From the NCBI RefSeq assembly GCF_036421915.1, contig NZ_JAZGOM010000006.1: a DNA stretch of 64,000 bases. One strand, written 5' to 3'. The notes below the pieces were generated by a model. The model was not told the DNA's origin, searched no databases, and worked only from the letters and a program-made list of their open reading frames with translations. The stretch's first letter is position 1. The number at the start of each line of letters is the position of its first letter. Positions 32,016 to 39,868 of this stretch are shown here, piece by piece. The position numbers were made by a program, and so were the translations under genes. Source of the DNA: Georgenia_A wangjunii (GTDB lineage: Bacteria > Actinomycetota > Actinomycetes > Actinomycetales > Actinomycetaceae).

Positions 32016-33526
32016 AGCTGCGGCGTGTGCGGGTCCACGCGCCCGGTGCGGGGGTCGACGAGGCCGCCCGCGCCGTCGTCGTCGGCCCCTGCCGGGATGA
32101 CGTCGTCGTCGATCTCGTCGGCCCCTGCCGGGATGACGTCGTCGTCGATCTCGTCGGCCCCCTCCGGGATGACGTCGTCATCGATCTCGTCGGCCGTCGC
32201 CGCGCTCGTCGCTGCGCCGTCGTCGTCGGAGTCCTCCGCGACGTGGGCGTAGGAGTCCCGGATCGCGCCGAAGAGGATGCCCGGTGGACCTCCGGGCCGG
32301 TGCCAGTCGGTGGCGAGGCGCGGGTACTTGTCGTGCCCGTGGAGGTAGAGCACCACCGTGTTGATGACGGCGATGAGCGGGACGGAGAAAAGGGCACCGA
32401 GGATGCCGGCGACGCCGGTGCCCGCCGCGACGGCGAGGAGGATCGCGATGGGGTGGAGGGAGAGGGCGTTGCCCTGGAGCCAGGGCTGCAGGAGGTTTCC
32501 CTCGAGCTGCTGCACGCCGAGGACGATGATGAGCATGACGAGGCCCGTGCCGACGCCCTGGTCGACGATCGCGACGAGGACCGCGACGGAGCCCGAGACG
32601 AGCGCACCGACGATGGGGATGAACGCGCCGAGGAAGACGAGGATGGCCAGCGGCAGCGCGAGCGGCACCCCGAGGAGGGCGGCACCGGCACCGATACCGA
32701 CGGCGTCGACGAACGCGACGAGGATCTGCGTGCGGGTGTAGCCCCCGAGGGTCATCCAGCCACGGATGCCCGCCTCGTTGATGTTGTCCCGCGCCCGCAC
32801 CGGCGCGAGGCGGACGAACCACTGCCAGATACGCCGCCCCTCCTTGAGAAAGAAGAAGAGGCAGAACAGCGAGATCAGCGCACCGGTCACCACCTGCGTG
32901 ACCGAGTTGGTCGCGGAGAGCACGCCGCTGACGAGCACCCCGGAGTTCTCGCCGAGCTGGCCCTGCAGCTCACCGAGCCACGTGTCGATCTGCGACTCGT
33001 CCACCCCGAGCGGGCCTTCGGTGAGCCATGTGAGGAGCTCGGTGAAGCCCGCGGTCGCCTGGTCCGCGAGATCGCTGAACCCGGCGATGATCGAGCGACC
33101 GGCGAGGGTGAGGAGGCCGCTCACCGCGGCGAGGGTGAGGGCGATCGTCACGAGGGACGCGAGCGACCGGGGCAGGCGCAGGCGGCGCAGCCGGGTGGAG
33201 ATCGGCTCGAGGAGGACGGCGAGGAGGATCGCGACGAGGAAGGCGACGACGACCGTCTTGAACGTCACGACGACGTACCCGACGATGACGCAGGCGGCCG
33301 CGATGACGATGAGGCGCCACGACCACCCGGCGGCGGCGCGCACCGCCGGTGGGACCGCGCCGTCGAGGCCGGGCGCCTCCGTCCGCGCGGGGCGGGCGCC
33401 ACGGGTCCCGGCCACGCGGGCGGTCGCGCCCGGCGCGCGGGCGAGGGGGCCCGTCCCGGCGCGCGTGCCGGGGTCGAGCCGGGCCGGGGTCAGCCGTGAC
33501 AGCCAGCCGGAGAAGTTCTTCGCCAT
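32012..33526 (-). CDS. AI-2E family transporter
   Basis: This 504-residue membrane protein has an N-terminal Pro/Ala/Arg-rich tail of about 75 residues, then about eight hydrophobic segments with the family run GAFIPIVGALVSGSVAVLVAIVDQG, the segment QQLEGNLLQPWLQGNALSLHPIAILLAVAAGTGVAGILGALFSVP and the loop AGIRGWMTLGGYTRTQI. Family members export signalling molecules or ions, so the name does not prove AI-2 transport. The C-terminus is an acidic tail with three 12-residue repeats. It is translationally coupled to ilvA (ATGA). Confidence 0.92.
   Translation of the reverse strand: MAKNFSGWLSRLTPARLDPGTRAGTGPLARAPGATARVAGTRGARPARTEAPGLDGAVPPAVRAAAGWSWRLIVIAAACVIVGYVVVTFKTVVVAFLVAILLAVLLEPISTRLRRLRLPRSLASLVTIALTLAAVSGLLTLAGRSIIAGFSDLADQATAGFTELLTWLTEGPLGVDESQIDTWLGELQGQLGENSGVLVSGVLSATNSVTQVVTGALISLFCLFFFLKEGRRIWQWFVRLAPVRARDNINEAGIRGWMTLGGYTRTQILVAFVDAVGIGAGAALLGVPLALPLAILVFLGAFIPIVGALVSGSVAVLVAIVDQGVGTGLVMLIIVLGVQQLEGNLLQPWLQGNALSLHPIAILLAVAAGTGVAGILGALFSVPLIAVINTVVLYLHGHDKYPRLATDWHRPGGPPGILFGAIRDSYAHVAEDSDDDGAATSAATADEIDDDVIPEGADEIDDDVIPAGADEIDDDVIPAGADDDGAGGLVDPRTGRVDPHTPQL
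32081..32195 (-). repeat. Three 36-base tandem repeats in the AI-2E transporter tail
   Basis: Three units of 36 bases encode EIDDDVIPAGAD-type 12-residue repeats (one unit has E for A). Near-identity at the DNA level, including synonymous positions, suggests recent expansion. The acidic tail would be cytoplasmic or extracellular depending on topology. Confidence 0.85.
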
Positions 33527-33744
33527 GTCCCTGCAATCGACCTCGGAGGTGTGTGCCGCCGCTCAGACTACGGGCGCCGGGCCGAGCGCAACCGACAGGT
33601 CGACGACCCGCCGCGCCAGGGGGCCGTCAGCCGTTCCGGCCGGTCGCGCCGGCGGCGCGGAAGATGCGCGGGGGCGGCGTTGTTGTCGCCCATGTGCGCC
33701 GCCGTGCCCGGCGGCGCCGGAACGCACGACGAGAGGCCCTGCAC

Positions 33745-34467
33745 ATGATCTTCGGGATGCGCCACGCGCCCCAGCTCGTGACCGCCGAGACCGCCCTGCC
33801 CGGGCGCCCGCACCCCGGGTTCACGGTCCCGTCCACGCACGAGGTGCTCGGCACCCCGCTCGAGGGGCCGTGGCCCGAGGGCACCGAGGTGCTCTACGTC
33901 GCGATGGGCTGCTTCTGGGGCGCCGAGCGGATCTTCTGGCGCCTCGACGGCGTCGTCGCCACCGCGGCCGGGTACCAGGGCGGGATCACGCCGAACCCGA
34001 CGTACGAGGAGACGTGCACGGGCCGCACCGGTCACGCCGAGGCCGTGCTCGTCGCCTACGACCCCGCGCGGATCAGCCCGGAGGAGCTCCTCAAGGCGTT
34101 CTGGGAGAACCACGACCCGACGACGGCCAACCGCCAGGGCAACGACGTCGGCACGCAGTACCGCTCGGCGATCTACTGGACCACCCCGGAGCAGGGACGC
34201 GCCGTGCGCGCCACCCGCGAGGCGTTCCAGGAGGTGCTGACGGAGAACGGGTTCGGGCCGATCACCACTGAGCTCCGCCCCGCCGACGGCGAGGACGGCG
34301 CCGGTCCCTTCTACTACGCCGAGGCCTTCCACCAGCAGTACCTGCACAAGAACCCGGGCGGGTACTGCAACCACGGCCCCAACGGGATGACGTGCCCGAT
34401 CGGCCTGCTCCGCCAGGACGAGGTGCCCGCGCAGATGGACGTCGCACCGCCGTCGCGCACGGCGTAG
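33745..34467 (+). CDS. msrA: Peptide-methionine (S)-S-oxide reductase MsrA
   Basis: MsrA reduces methionine-S-sulfoxide in proteins after oxidative damage. The 240-residue protein has the catalytic Cys56 in AMGCFWGAE, the conserved segment GYQGGITPNPTYEETCTGRTGHAEAV and QYRSAIYW. It ends with two recycling cysteines in GGYCNHGPNGMTCPIGL, typical of thioredoxin-linked enzymes. The ATG at 33745 has GAGAGG 8 bases upstream. An N-terminal extension of about 30 residues before the core is normal for actinobacterial MsrA. No msrB is present in the window. Confidence 0.96.
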   Translation: MIFGMRHAPQLVTAETALPGRPHPGFTVPSTHEVLGTPLEGPWPEGTEVLYVAMGCFWGAERIFWRLDGVVATAAGYQGGITPNPTYEETCTGRTGHAEAVLVAYDPARISPEELLKAFWENHDPTTANRQGNDVGTQYRSAIYWTTPEQGRAVRATREAFQEVLTENGFGPITTELRPADGEDGAGPFYYAEAFHQQYLHKNPGGYCNHGPNGMTCPIGLLRQDEVPAQMDVAPPSRTA

Positions 34468-34498
34468 GCACGGGCCGCCGCAGGCGGGCGCGGCAGCA

Positions 34499-34531
34499 GG
34501 CGCTCCGGGGCGGGCCGCGCTCCGGAGCGCC
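34499..34531 (+). terminator. Terminator after msrA
   Basis: GGCGCTCCGG and its exact complement flank a 13-base loop, 31 bases after the msrA stop. Confidence 0.65.
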
Positions 34532-34580
34532 CCGCGCCGCCGCCACGCGGTGCGGCGCCGTTGCCACGCGGTGCGGCGCG

Positions 34581-34620
34581 GCCATGCCGCCATGCCGCCA
34601 TGCCGCCATGCCGCCATGAC
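34581..34620. repeat. Five tandem 8-base repeats upstream of the SRPBCC gene
   Basis: Four copies of GCCATGCC and one GCCATGAC form an uninterrupted microsatellite. It ends one base before the -10 element at 34622, so it occupies the -35 and spacer region. Each unit also carries an ATG, in all three frames. Confidence 0.9.
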
Positions 34621-34621
34621 C

Positions 34622-34627
34622 TACGGT
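34622..34627 (+). promoter_or_regulatory. -10 element of a leaderless promoter (SRPBCC gene)
   Basis: TACGGT is followed by six bases and the ATG at 34634. The -35 region falls inside the 8-base repeat array. Confidence 0.5.
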
Positions 34628-34633
34628 GCTCGG

Positions 34634-35089
34634 ATGGTCGTCGTCGAGGTCGTCACGCACGTCACCGCACCCGCGGCGCGCACCTTCGACCTCGCGCTCG
34701 ACATGGAGGTGCACGCGGCCTCGCTGGCCGGTAGCGAGGAGACCGCCACGACGAGCACCGGCACGCCGGCGCTCCTCCTCGGGGACGAGGTGACGCTCCG
34801 CGCCAGGCACGCGGGGCTCATGTGGACGATGACGGCGCGCGTCACCGCCTACGACCGTCCCCGCCGCTTCGTGGACGAGCAGGTCCGTGGTCCGTTCGCG
34901 ACGATGTCCCACGAGCACCTCTTCGCCGAGGTCTCGCCCGGGCGCACCGTCATGACGGACCGGATGACCGTCCGCGCTCCCTTCGGGCTGCTCGGACGAG
35001 CCGCCGAGGCTGCTCTCCTCGGTCCCTATCTGCGGCGTCTGCTGCGTCAACGCGCCACCTATGTGCGGCAGCGGGCCGAGGCCGGCTGA
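34634..35089 (+). CDS. SRPBCC-fold (polyketide cyclase/START-like) protein
   Basis: This 151-residue protein has the helix-grip fold pattern: VVVEVVTHVTAPAARTFDLALDMEVH at the start, strands ending in VTAYDRPRRFVDEQVRGPF and the terminal helix GLLGRAAEAALLGPYLRRLLRQRATYVRQRAEA. Such proteins bind hydrophobic ligands; no ligand can be named. The ATG at 34634 was chosen because of the TACGGT hexamer 6 bases upstream. Two in-frame ATGs at 34592 and 34616 lie within the 8-base repeat and could give a longer product if the mRNA has a leader. Confidence 0.82.
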   Translation: MVVVEVVTHVTAPAARTFDLALDMEVHAASLAGSEETATTSTGTPALLLGDEVTLRARHAGLMWTMTARVTAYDRPRRFVDEQVRGPFATMSHEHLFAEVSPGRTVMTDRMTVRAPFGLLGRAAEAALLGPYLRRLLRQRATYVRQRAEAG

Positions 35090-35137
35090 GCCGGGCGCCC
35101 GAGCGCGGCCCGTCCCGTCCGCCGACGTCGAGCGTCC

Positions 35138-37468
35138 TCAGCCCGCCGCCTGCTCCCCCGGCTCGCTGGCCCCCTGCGCCATCAGCTCGTCCCACACCGG
35201 CCCGTGACCGAGCCGGGCCTGCTCCGCGGCGACGACCTCCCGCGCCAGCTCTGCCTCGCTCACGTCGACGGCACTGACGGCCCCCTCGGCGAGACTCGAG
35301 TCGCGGACGTAGGCGTCGAAGAGCCGGCGCTTCTCGGCGAGGATCGTCTCGATCCGCTCGTCGACGCTGTCCTCGATGAGGAGCCGGTGGACCTGGACCG
35401 TGCGCACCTGACCCATGCGGTGCACGCGGGCGACGGCCTGCGCCTCCGCCGCCGGCTTGAGCTGCGGCTCCGCGAGGACGACGACGCTGGCGGCCTGGAT
35501 GTTGAGCCCGACGCCGCCGGCCTGGACCTGGGCCACGAGGACGGCGCCCGCCGGCCCGGCGGTGAAGTCGTCGACGATACGCTGCCGGTCGGCCGCCGGG
35601 ACCGAGCCGGTCACCGGCCCGAACGGCACGCCGCCGGGAACCTCCTCGAGTGCGTCGACGATCCGGTCGATGACGTCACGGAAGTAGGAGAACACGACGA
35701 CCTTGTGGCCGTTCTCGCCCGCCTCCTCGACGAGCTCGCGGAGCCGCGCGAGCTTGGCGGAGTCACGGGGGTGCGGCGTCGTGAAGTCGGCCCGGCGCAT
35801 CGCCATGAAGTTCCCTCCCGCGACGGCCGCCCGGTACGCGCGCTCCCCCGCCGGGGTGAACTCCTCCCACTCGTCGACGGTGACGAGCTCGGGAAGCTCG
35901 ACGAGGACGTCGACGAGGTTGCGGCGCAGGTACACCGGCGCCATCTGGTTGCGGAAGAGGTCGGCGCCGGCGAGACCGAGGTGGGCGGGCAGCTCCTCGA
36001 CGAGCCGGGGCTGGAGGTAGCGCACGAGGTTGGCGAACTCCTCGAGCCGGTTCTCCATCGGGGTGCCGGTCATGAAGAGGACGCGCCAGCACCGCTCCGC
36101 CCACGCAGTCACCGTGCGGGAGCGCAGCGCACGCGGGTTCTTGACGAAGTGCGCCTCGTCGACGACGAGCATCCCGACGGCGGGACCGACGGCCTCGGCC
36201 ACCGGGCTCGGCTCTGCCTCGTGCACCGTCCCCTCCGGCGGGACCGACCCATCCTCCGTCCGCGTGCCTCCCACCGGTGGCGGGAGCGGCACGTGACGCA
36301 GGCCCTCGAAGGTCGTCACGCCGACGCCGCCCTCGGCGACCCAGCGGTCGATCGCGCCGCCCCGGTCCGCGCCGTGGAGGCGGTGAGCGCCGAGCGTCGA
36401 GCGGGTGGTCACCTCGCGCGTCCAGTTGATGAGGACGCTCGCCGGGCACACGACGAGGAAGTGCCGTTCGCCCTGCGCAGCGAGGTGGGCCATGGCGGCG
36501 ATCGCCTGGATCGTCTTGCCGAGGCCCATCTCGTCGCCGAGCATCGCGCGGCCCTGGTTGAGCGCGAACCGCGCGCCGAACGCCTGGTAGCCGCGCAGGG
36601 TGACCCGCAGGTGCGTCTCGTCGAGGGCGTAGGCGTTGATCCGCTCGACGAGCTCTGCCGGGAGCATGCCGTCCGCGGCGGTGAGGTCGCCCATCGGCAC
36701 GATCTGCCCGAGGAGCGCGTAGTAGGCGCCGGCCCGGCGCTCGAAGTCCTCCCACAGGGTGAGGGGTCCGGGGTCCGGGGCGCGGCAGTGCGCCGCGAGC
36801 TCGCCGACGACGACGGCCAGGCGCGTCGTCGTCAGCCATGGCCCCCATCCGGCGAGGCTGTCGAGCGCGGCGAGGGTGCGCCGCCTGGCCTCGCCACGGG
36901 TGAAGACGAACGCGAGGCGCTTCGTCGCCGGCTCCGCGACCGGGGCGAGCGCCGCTACCGAGGAGGCGAAGTCGGTGAGGTCCGCGCGGTGCGGCTCGAC
37001 AAGCGGCGCCAGCCGCTCGAGACGGTGGAGGAGCGTGAGGACCTCGAGGCCGAGCCCACTCTCGCGGCGGAGCTCGATGCGCAGCCGCACGCCCGCCCGG
37101 ACGGCGTCGGCGAGCTGCTGCGCGCCGGCGACGGCGCTGCGCGCGGTGTGCCGGCCGATCCCGTCGTGGGCCTCGAGCTGGGCCGGCGTGGTGTCGAGGA
37201 CGTCGAGGGCGCTCGCGTAACCGGCGGCGCGCAGCGCGTGGACACGCAGGTTCGCCTCGGTGATGTCCGCGAGCCGCTCGACGGCGACTCCGCCGAGCTC
37301 GGCCCGCGCCCGGGCGTCGCGCTCCGCCTCGACGAGCCGCGCGACCTGTGCACGGGCGTCGTCGAGCCGCGCGAGCACCGCCCCGGCGTCCGCGGCGAGC
37401 GAGGTGCGCTCGTCGATGAGCTCCCGCGCCTCGGCGCCGGGCCGCACGTGCGGGACGTCGTCGGGCAC
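35138..37468 (-). CDS. SNF2-family DEAD/DEAH helicase with N-terminal helix-hairpin-helix
   Basis: This 776-residue protein is a Swi2/Snf2-type ATP-dependent DNA translocase. The N-terminal third contains a helix-hairpin-helix-like segment (GYASALDVLDTTPAQLEAHDGIGRHTARSAV). Helicase motifs follow in order: Q-like LRGYQAFGARFALNQ, motif I DEMGLGKTIQAIA, motif II VVDEAHFVKN, motif III MTGTPMENR, motif IV region HKVVVFSYFRDV, motif V QVQAGGVGLNIQAASVVV and motif VI QAVARVHRMGQ. No nuclease domain is apparent. The gene lies 17 bases after fkbP on the same strand, with no methyltransferase or defence partner nearby. Role (repair, chromatin or defence) is open. Confidence 0.92.
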   Translation of the reverse strand: MPDDVPHVRPGAEARELIDERTSLAADAGAVLARLDDARAQVARLVEAERDARARAELGGVAVERLADITEANLRVHALRAAGYASALDVLDTTPAQLEAHDGIGRHTARSAVAGAQQLADAVRAGVRLRIELRRESGLGLEVLTLLHRLERLAPLVEPHRADLTDFASSVAALAPVAEPATKRLAFVFTRGEARRRTLAALDSLAGWGPWLTTTRLAVVVGELAAHCRAPDPGPLTLWEDFERRAGAYYALLGQIVPMGDLTAADGMLPAELVERINAYALDETHLRVTLRGYQAFGARFALNQGRAMLGDEMGLGKTIQAIAAMAHLAAQGERHFLVVCPASVLINWTREVTTRSTLGAHRLHGADRGGAIDRWVAEGGVGVTTFEGLRHVPLPPPVGGTRTEDGSVPPEGTVHEAEPSPVAEAVGPAVGMLVVDEAHFVKNPRALRSRTVTAWAERCWRVLFMTGTPMENRLEEFANLVRYLQPRLVEELPAHLGLAGADLFRNQMAPVYLRRNLVDVLVELPELVTVDEWEEFTPAGERAYRAAVAGGNFMAMRRADFTTPHPRDSAKLARLRELVEEAGENGHKVVVFSYFRDVIDRIVDALEEVPGGVPFGPVTGSVPAADRQRIVDDFTAGPAGAVLVAQVQAGGVGLNIQAASVVVLAEPQLKPAAEAQAVARVHRMGQVRTVQVHRLLIEDSVDERIETILAEKRRLFDAYVRDSSLAEGAVSAVDVSEAELAREVVAAEQARLGHGPVWDELMAQGASEPGEQAAG

Positions 37469-37485
37469 CGGCGCCGAGCGGGGGT

Positions 37486-37890
37486 CTACTCGACGCCGAC
37501 GATGTCGATGACGAAGACGAGGGTGTCGTCGCCCTTGATGCCGGCCTGCGGGACGCCGCGCTCGCCGTAGCCGTGCTCCGGCGGGATCGAGAGCATGACG
37601 CGCGAGCCGATCTGCTGGCCGACGAGTCCGTCGTCCCAGCCGCCGATGACGACGCCCATGCCGATGGGGAACGCGATCGTCTCGCCGCGGTCGTAGGAGT
37701 TGTCGAAGACGGACCCCTCCCAGACCTGGCCGAGGTAGTTGACGACGATCGTGTCGCCGCCGTTGACGAGCTCGCCGCTGCCGGGCTCGAGGACGGTGAT
37801 CTGGAGGCCTTCGGGGGCCGGGCCCCCAGGGAACGTGAGGACGGGCTTGTCGCCGAAGGAACCGGACGCGGTGGGAAGGTCGCTGCTCAT
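37486..37890 (-). CDS. FKBP-type peptidyl-prolyl cis-trans isomerase
   Basis: This 134-residue protein accelerates proline isomerisation. It carries the FKBP fold with the active-site residues in VNYLGQVWEGSVFDNSYDRGE (Tyr/Phe/Asp), the hydrophobic wall FPIGMGVVIGGWDDGLVGQQIGSRVMLSIPPEHGYGERG and the final strand DDTLVFVIDIVGVE. There is no signal peptide, so it is cytoplasmic. A TAGGCT hexamer 6 bases before the ATG predicts a leaderless transcript. Confidence 0.95.
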   Translation of the reverse strand: MSSDLPTASGSFGDKPVLTFPGGPAPEGLQITVLEPGSGELVNGGDTIVVNYLGQVWEGSVFDNSYDRGETIAFPIGMGVVIGGWDDGLVGQQIGSRVMLSIPPEHGYGERGVPQAGIKGDDTLVFVIDIVGVE

Positions 37891-37896
37891 CGGGCC

Positions 37897-37902
37897 AGCC
37901 TA
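37897..37902 (-). promoter_or_regulatory. -10 element of a leaderless promoter (FKBP gene)
   Basis: TAGGCT on the minus strand, then six bases, then the ATG at 37890. It is identical in sequence and spacing to the element at 12616-12621. Confidence 0.55.
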
Positions 37903-37918
37903 TGTGGTCCCCGGACGC

Positions 37919-38785
37919 TCAGCGCAGCGCGGGCAGGCGCGCGGCCACGTCCTCGAGGACGGCCTCGTCACCGGCGTAGACGCCGTTCGCGCGCGGCCAG
38001 TGGACGACGACGTCGGTGAAGCCCGCCTCCCCGGCGAGCCCGACCATGTCCTCGAACCGCCCGACCGACTGCAGGGAGTAGCCGCCGGAGTCGAGGCTGA
38101 GGTAGCGCGGCATCCCGGCGTCGCCGTGCTCGGCGGCGATGTCGTCGAACCGGGCGGCGAGCCCCCGCACCCCGCGCCACCACGAGGCGTCGTCCTCGGC
38201 ACCCTCAGGGCCCGTGGTCGCCCAGCCCTGCCCGTGACGGGCGGCGAGCGCCATCGTGCGTGGGCCGTTCGCGGCGACGACGAAGGGCAGGCGGGGGCGC
38301 TGGACGCAGCCGGGGATCATGCGGGCCTCGACGGCGGAGTAGTAGCTCCCGGACCACGTCGTCGAGTCCTGGGTGAGCAGGAGGTCGAGGAGCTCGAGGA
38401 ACTCGGCGAGGCGCTCGACCCGGGCGCGCGGGGGCAGGGGCTCGTCGCCGAGGACGCGGGCGTCGACCCCGAGCCCGCCGGCCCCGACACCGAGCACGAA
38501 GCGGCCGTGCGAGACGTCGTCGAGGCTCATGAGCTCCTTGGCGAACGGCACCGGGTGGCGGAAGTTGGGGGACGCGACCCAGGTGCCGAGGGCGATGCGC
38601 TCGGTGACGGTCGCCGCCGCCGTCAATGTCGGCACGGTCGCGAACCACGGCTCGTCGACGAGCGAGCGCCACGCGAGGTGGTCGTAGGTCCACGCGTGGT
38701 CGAAGCCGAGCTCCTCCGCCCGGCGCCACAGCGGCGCGGCGTCGCGCCACCGGGCCTGGGGCAGGATCGTGATGCCGACGCGCAC
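37919..38785 (-). CDS. LLM-class (luciferase-like) flavin/F420-dependent oxidoreductase
   Basis: This 288-residue TIM-barrel enzyme uses FMN or F420. Diagnostic runs are VGITILPQARWRDAAPLWRRAEELGFDHAWTYDHLAWRS, LGTWVASPNFRHPVPFAKELMSLDDVSHGRFVLGVGAG and PRLPFVVAANGPRTMALAARHGQGWATTG. The VGITILPQ opening and length suggest the F420-type subgroup, but the cofactor is not proven. The GTG start is 3 bases after the stop of the esterase gene, so they form an operon. Substrate is unknown. Confidence 0.88.
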   Translation of the reverse strand: MRVGITILPQARWRDAAPLWRRAEELGFDHAWTYDHLAWRSLVDEPWFATVPTLTAAATVTERIALGTWVASPNFRHPVPFAKELMSLDDVSHGRFVLGVGAGGLGVDARVLGDEPLPPRARVERLAEFLELLDLLLTQDSTTWSGSYYSAVEARMIPGCVQRPRLPFVVAANGPRTMALAARHGQGWATTGPEGAEDDASWWRGVRGLAARFDDIAAEHGDAGMPRYLSLDSGGYSLQSVGRFEDMVGLAGEAGFTDVVVHWPRANGVYAGDEAVLEDVAARLPALR

Positions 38786-38788
38786 GGC

Positions 38789-39790
38789 TCAGCCCCCCGT
38801 CGTCGCCGGTGCCGGCGCGCCGAGCCGCTCCGCCAGCCAGCGGAGCTGGACGGCCTGCTGGGCGTCCTGGCCGCCCTCGTGGCCGTTGAACGGGTAGACC
38901 TCGATCGTCTTGTCCGTGCCGCCGTAGCGGTTGAAGGAGGCGTAGACGGTCGACGGCGGGCACACGGTGTCCATGAGCGCGACCGAGAACAGGGCCGGCG
39001 CGCTCGCGCGGGCCGCGAGGTTGGCGCCGTCGACGTAGGACAGCGTCGCCATCGCCGTCGCGACGTGGTGCCGCTGGGCCGCGAGGTAGGTCCGCACCTC
39101 GGCGTAGGGGCCGTCGGGGGCGATCTCGACTCCGCGGCGGATGTGGGAGAGCCACGGCACGTCGGGCATGACGGCGGCGACGTCGGGCAGGAGGCCGGCG
39201 ACGGCGAGGCTGATCCCGCCGCCCTGGCTCACGCCGGTGACCGCGACCCGGGAGGCGTCGACGCCGTCGAGGGAGCGGGTGGCCTCGACCGCGCGGACCG
39301 CGTCGGTGTAGAGACGCCGGAAGTACATCTCGTGGGGGTCGCCGATCCCGCGGGTGAGGTAGCCGGCGGTCGCCGGGCCCGCACCGGCGGGGTCCGGAGT
39401 GACGCCGTGCCCGAGGGTGCCCGCGCTCCCCTGCCCACGGGTGTCCATGACGACGTAGGCGTACCCCGCCGTCGGCCACAGGAGCCGGGTGTGCGGGTAG
39501 CCGCGGCCACCGCCGTAGCCGAGGAGCTCGACGACGGCGGGGAGCTCGCCCGCCGCTCCGGCGGGGCGCAGGTACCACGCCCGGATCCGGTGGCCGCCGA
39601 AGCCGGAGAAGGTGAGGTCCTCGACCTCGACGAGCGGGAGCCCGGCGTCCACGCGCTCGCGCGTGACGTCGAGGGCCTGAGCCCGCGTCTCGGCGAGCGT
39701 CGCGGCCCAGAAGGCGTCGAAGTCGCTCGGCTCCGCGACGTCGGGTCGGTACGTGGTGAGCGCCTCGGCATCGAGGTCGAACAGCGGCAT
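38789..39790 (-). CDS. Acetylxylan esterase / cephalosporin-C deacetylase family (CE7) hydrolase
   Basis: This 333-residue alpha/beta hydrolase removes acetyl groups from sugars or similar small esters. The nucleophile is Ser188 in GVSQGGG, with Asp274 (ALMDTVCPPS) and His304 (NGHEGG) completing the triad. The run VMDTRGQG near residue 115 and the CE7 start PLFDLDAEALTTYRPDVAEPSDFDAFW support the family. There is no signal peptide, so it would act on imported oligosaccharides. It has a leaderless-type promoter and is followed directly by the LLM oxidoreductase gene. Confidence 0.91.
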   Translation of the reverse strand: MPLFDLDAEALTTYRPDVAEPSDFDAFWAATLAETRAQALDVTRERVDAGLPLVEVEDLTFSGFGGHRIRAWYLRPAGAAGELPAVVELLGYGGGRGYPHTRLLWPTAGYAYVVMDTRGQGSAGTLGHGVTPDPAGAGPATAGYLTRGIGDPHEMYFRRLYTDAVRAVEATRSLDGVDASRVAVTGVSQGGGISLAVAGLLPDVAAVMPDVPWLSHIRRGVEIAPDGPYAEVRTYLAAQRHHVATAMATLSYVDGANLAARASAPALFSVALMDTVCPPSTVYASFNRYGGTDKTIEVYPFNGHEGGQDAQQAVQLRWLAERLGAPAPATTGG

Positions 39791-39796
39791 GGCGCC

Positions 39797-39802
39797 ACCC
39801 TA
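39797..39802 (-). promoter_or_regulatory. -10 element of a leaderless promoter (esterase gene)
   Basis: TAGGGT on the minus strand ends 6 bases before the ATG at 39790. Confidence 0.5.
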
Positions 39803-39868
39803 TCGGCGCTCCGCCCCCAGCGACCCAGGCGCTCCCGCCCCACCCGCCGGCGCGCGCAGACGCTCCCC

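Noticed and set aside
32081..32195. CRISPR-like array
   Set aside because: The 36-base units are contiguous without spacers and encode a protein tail.
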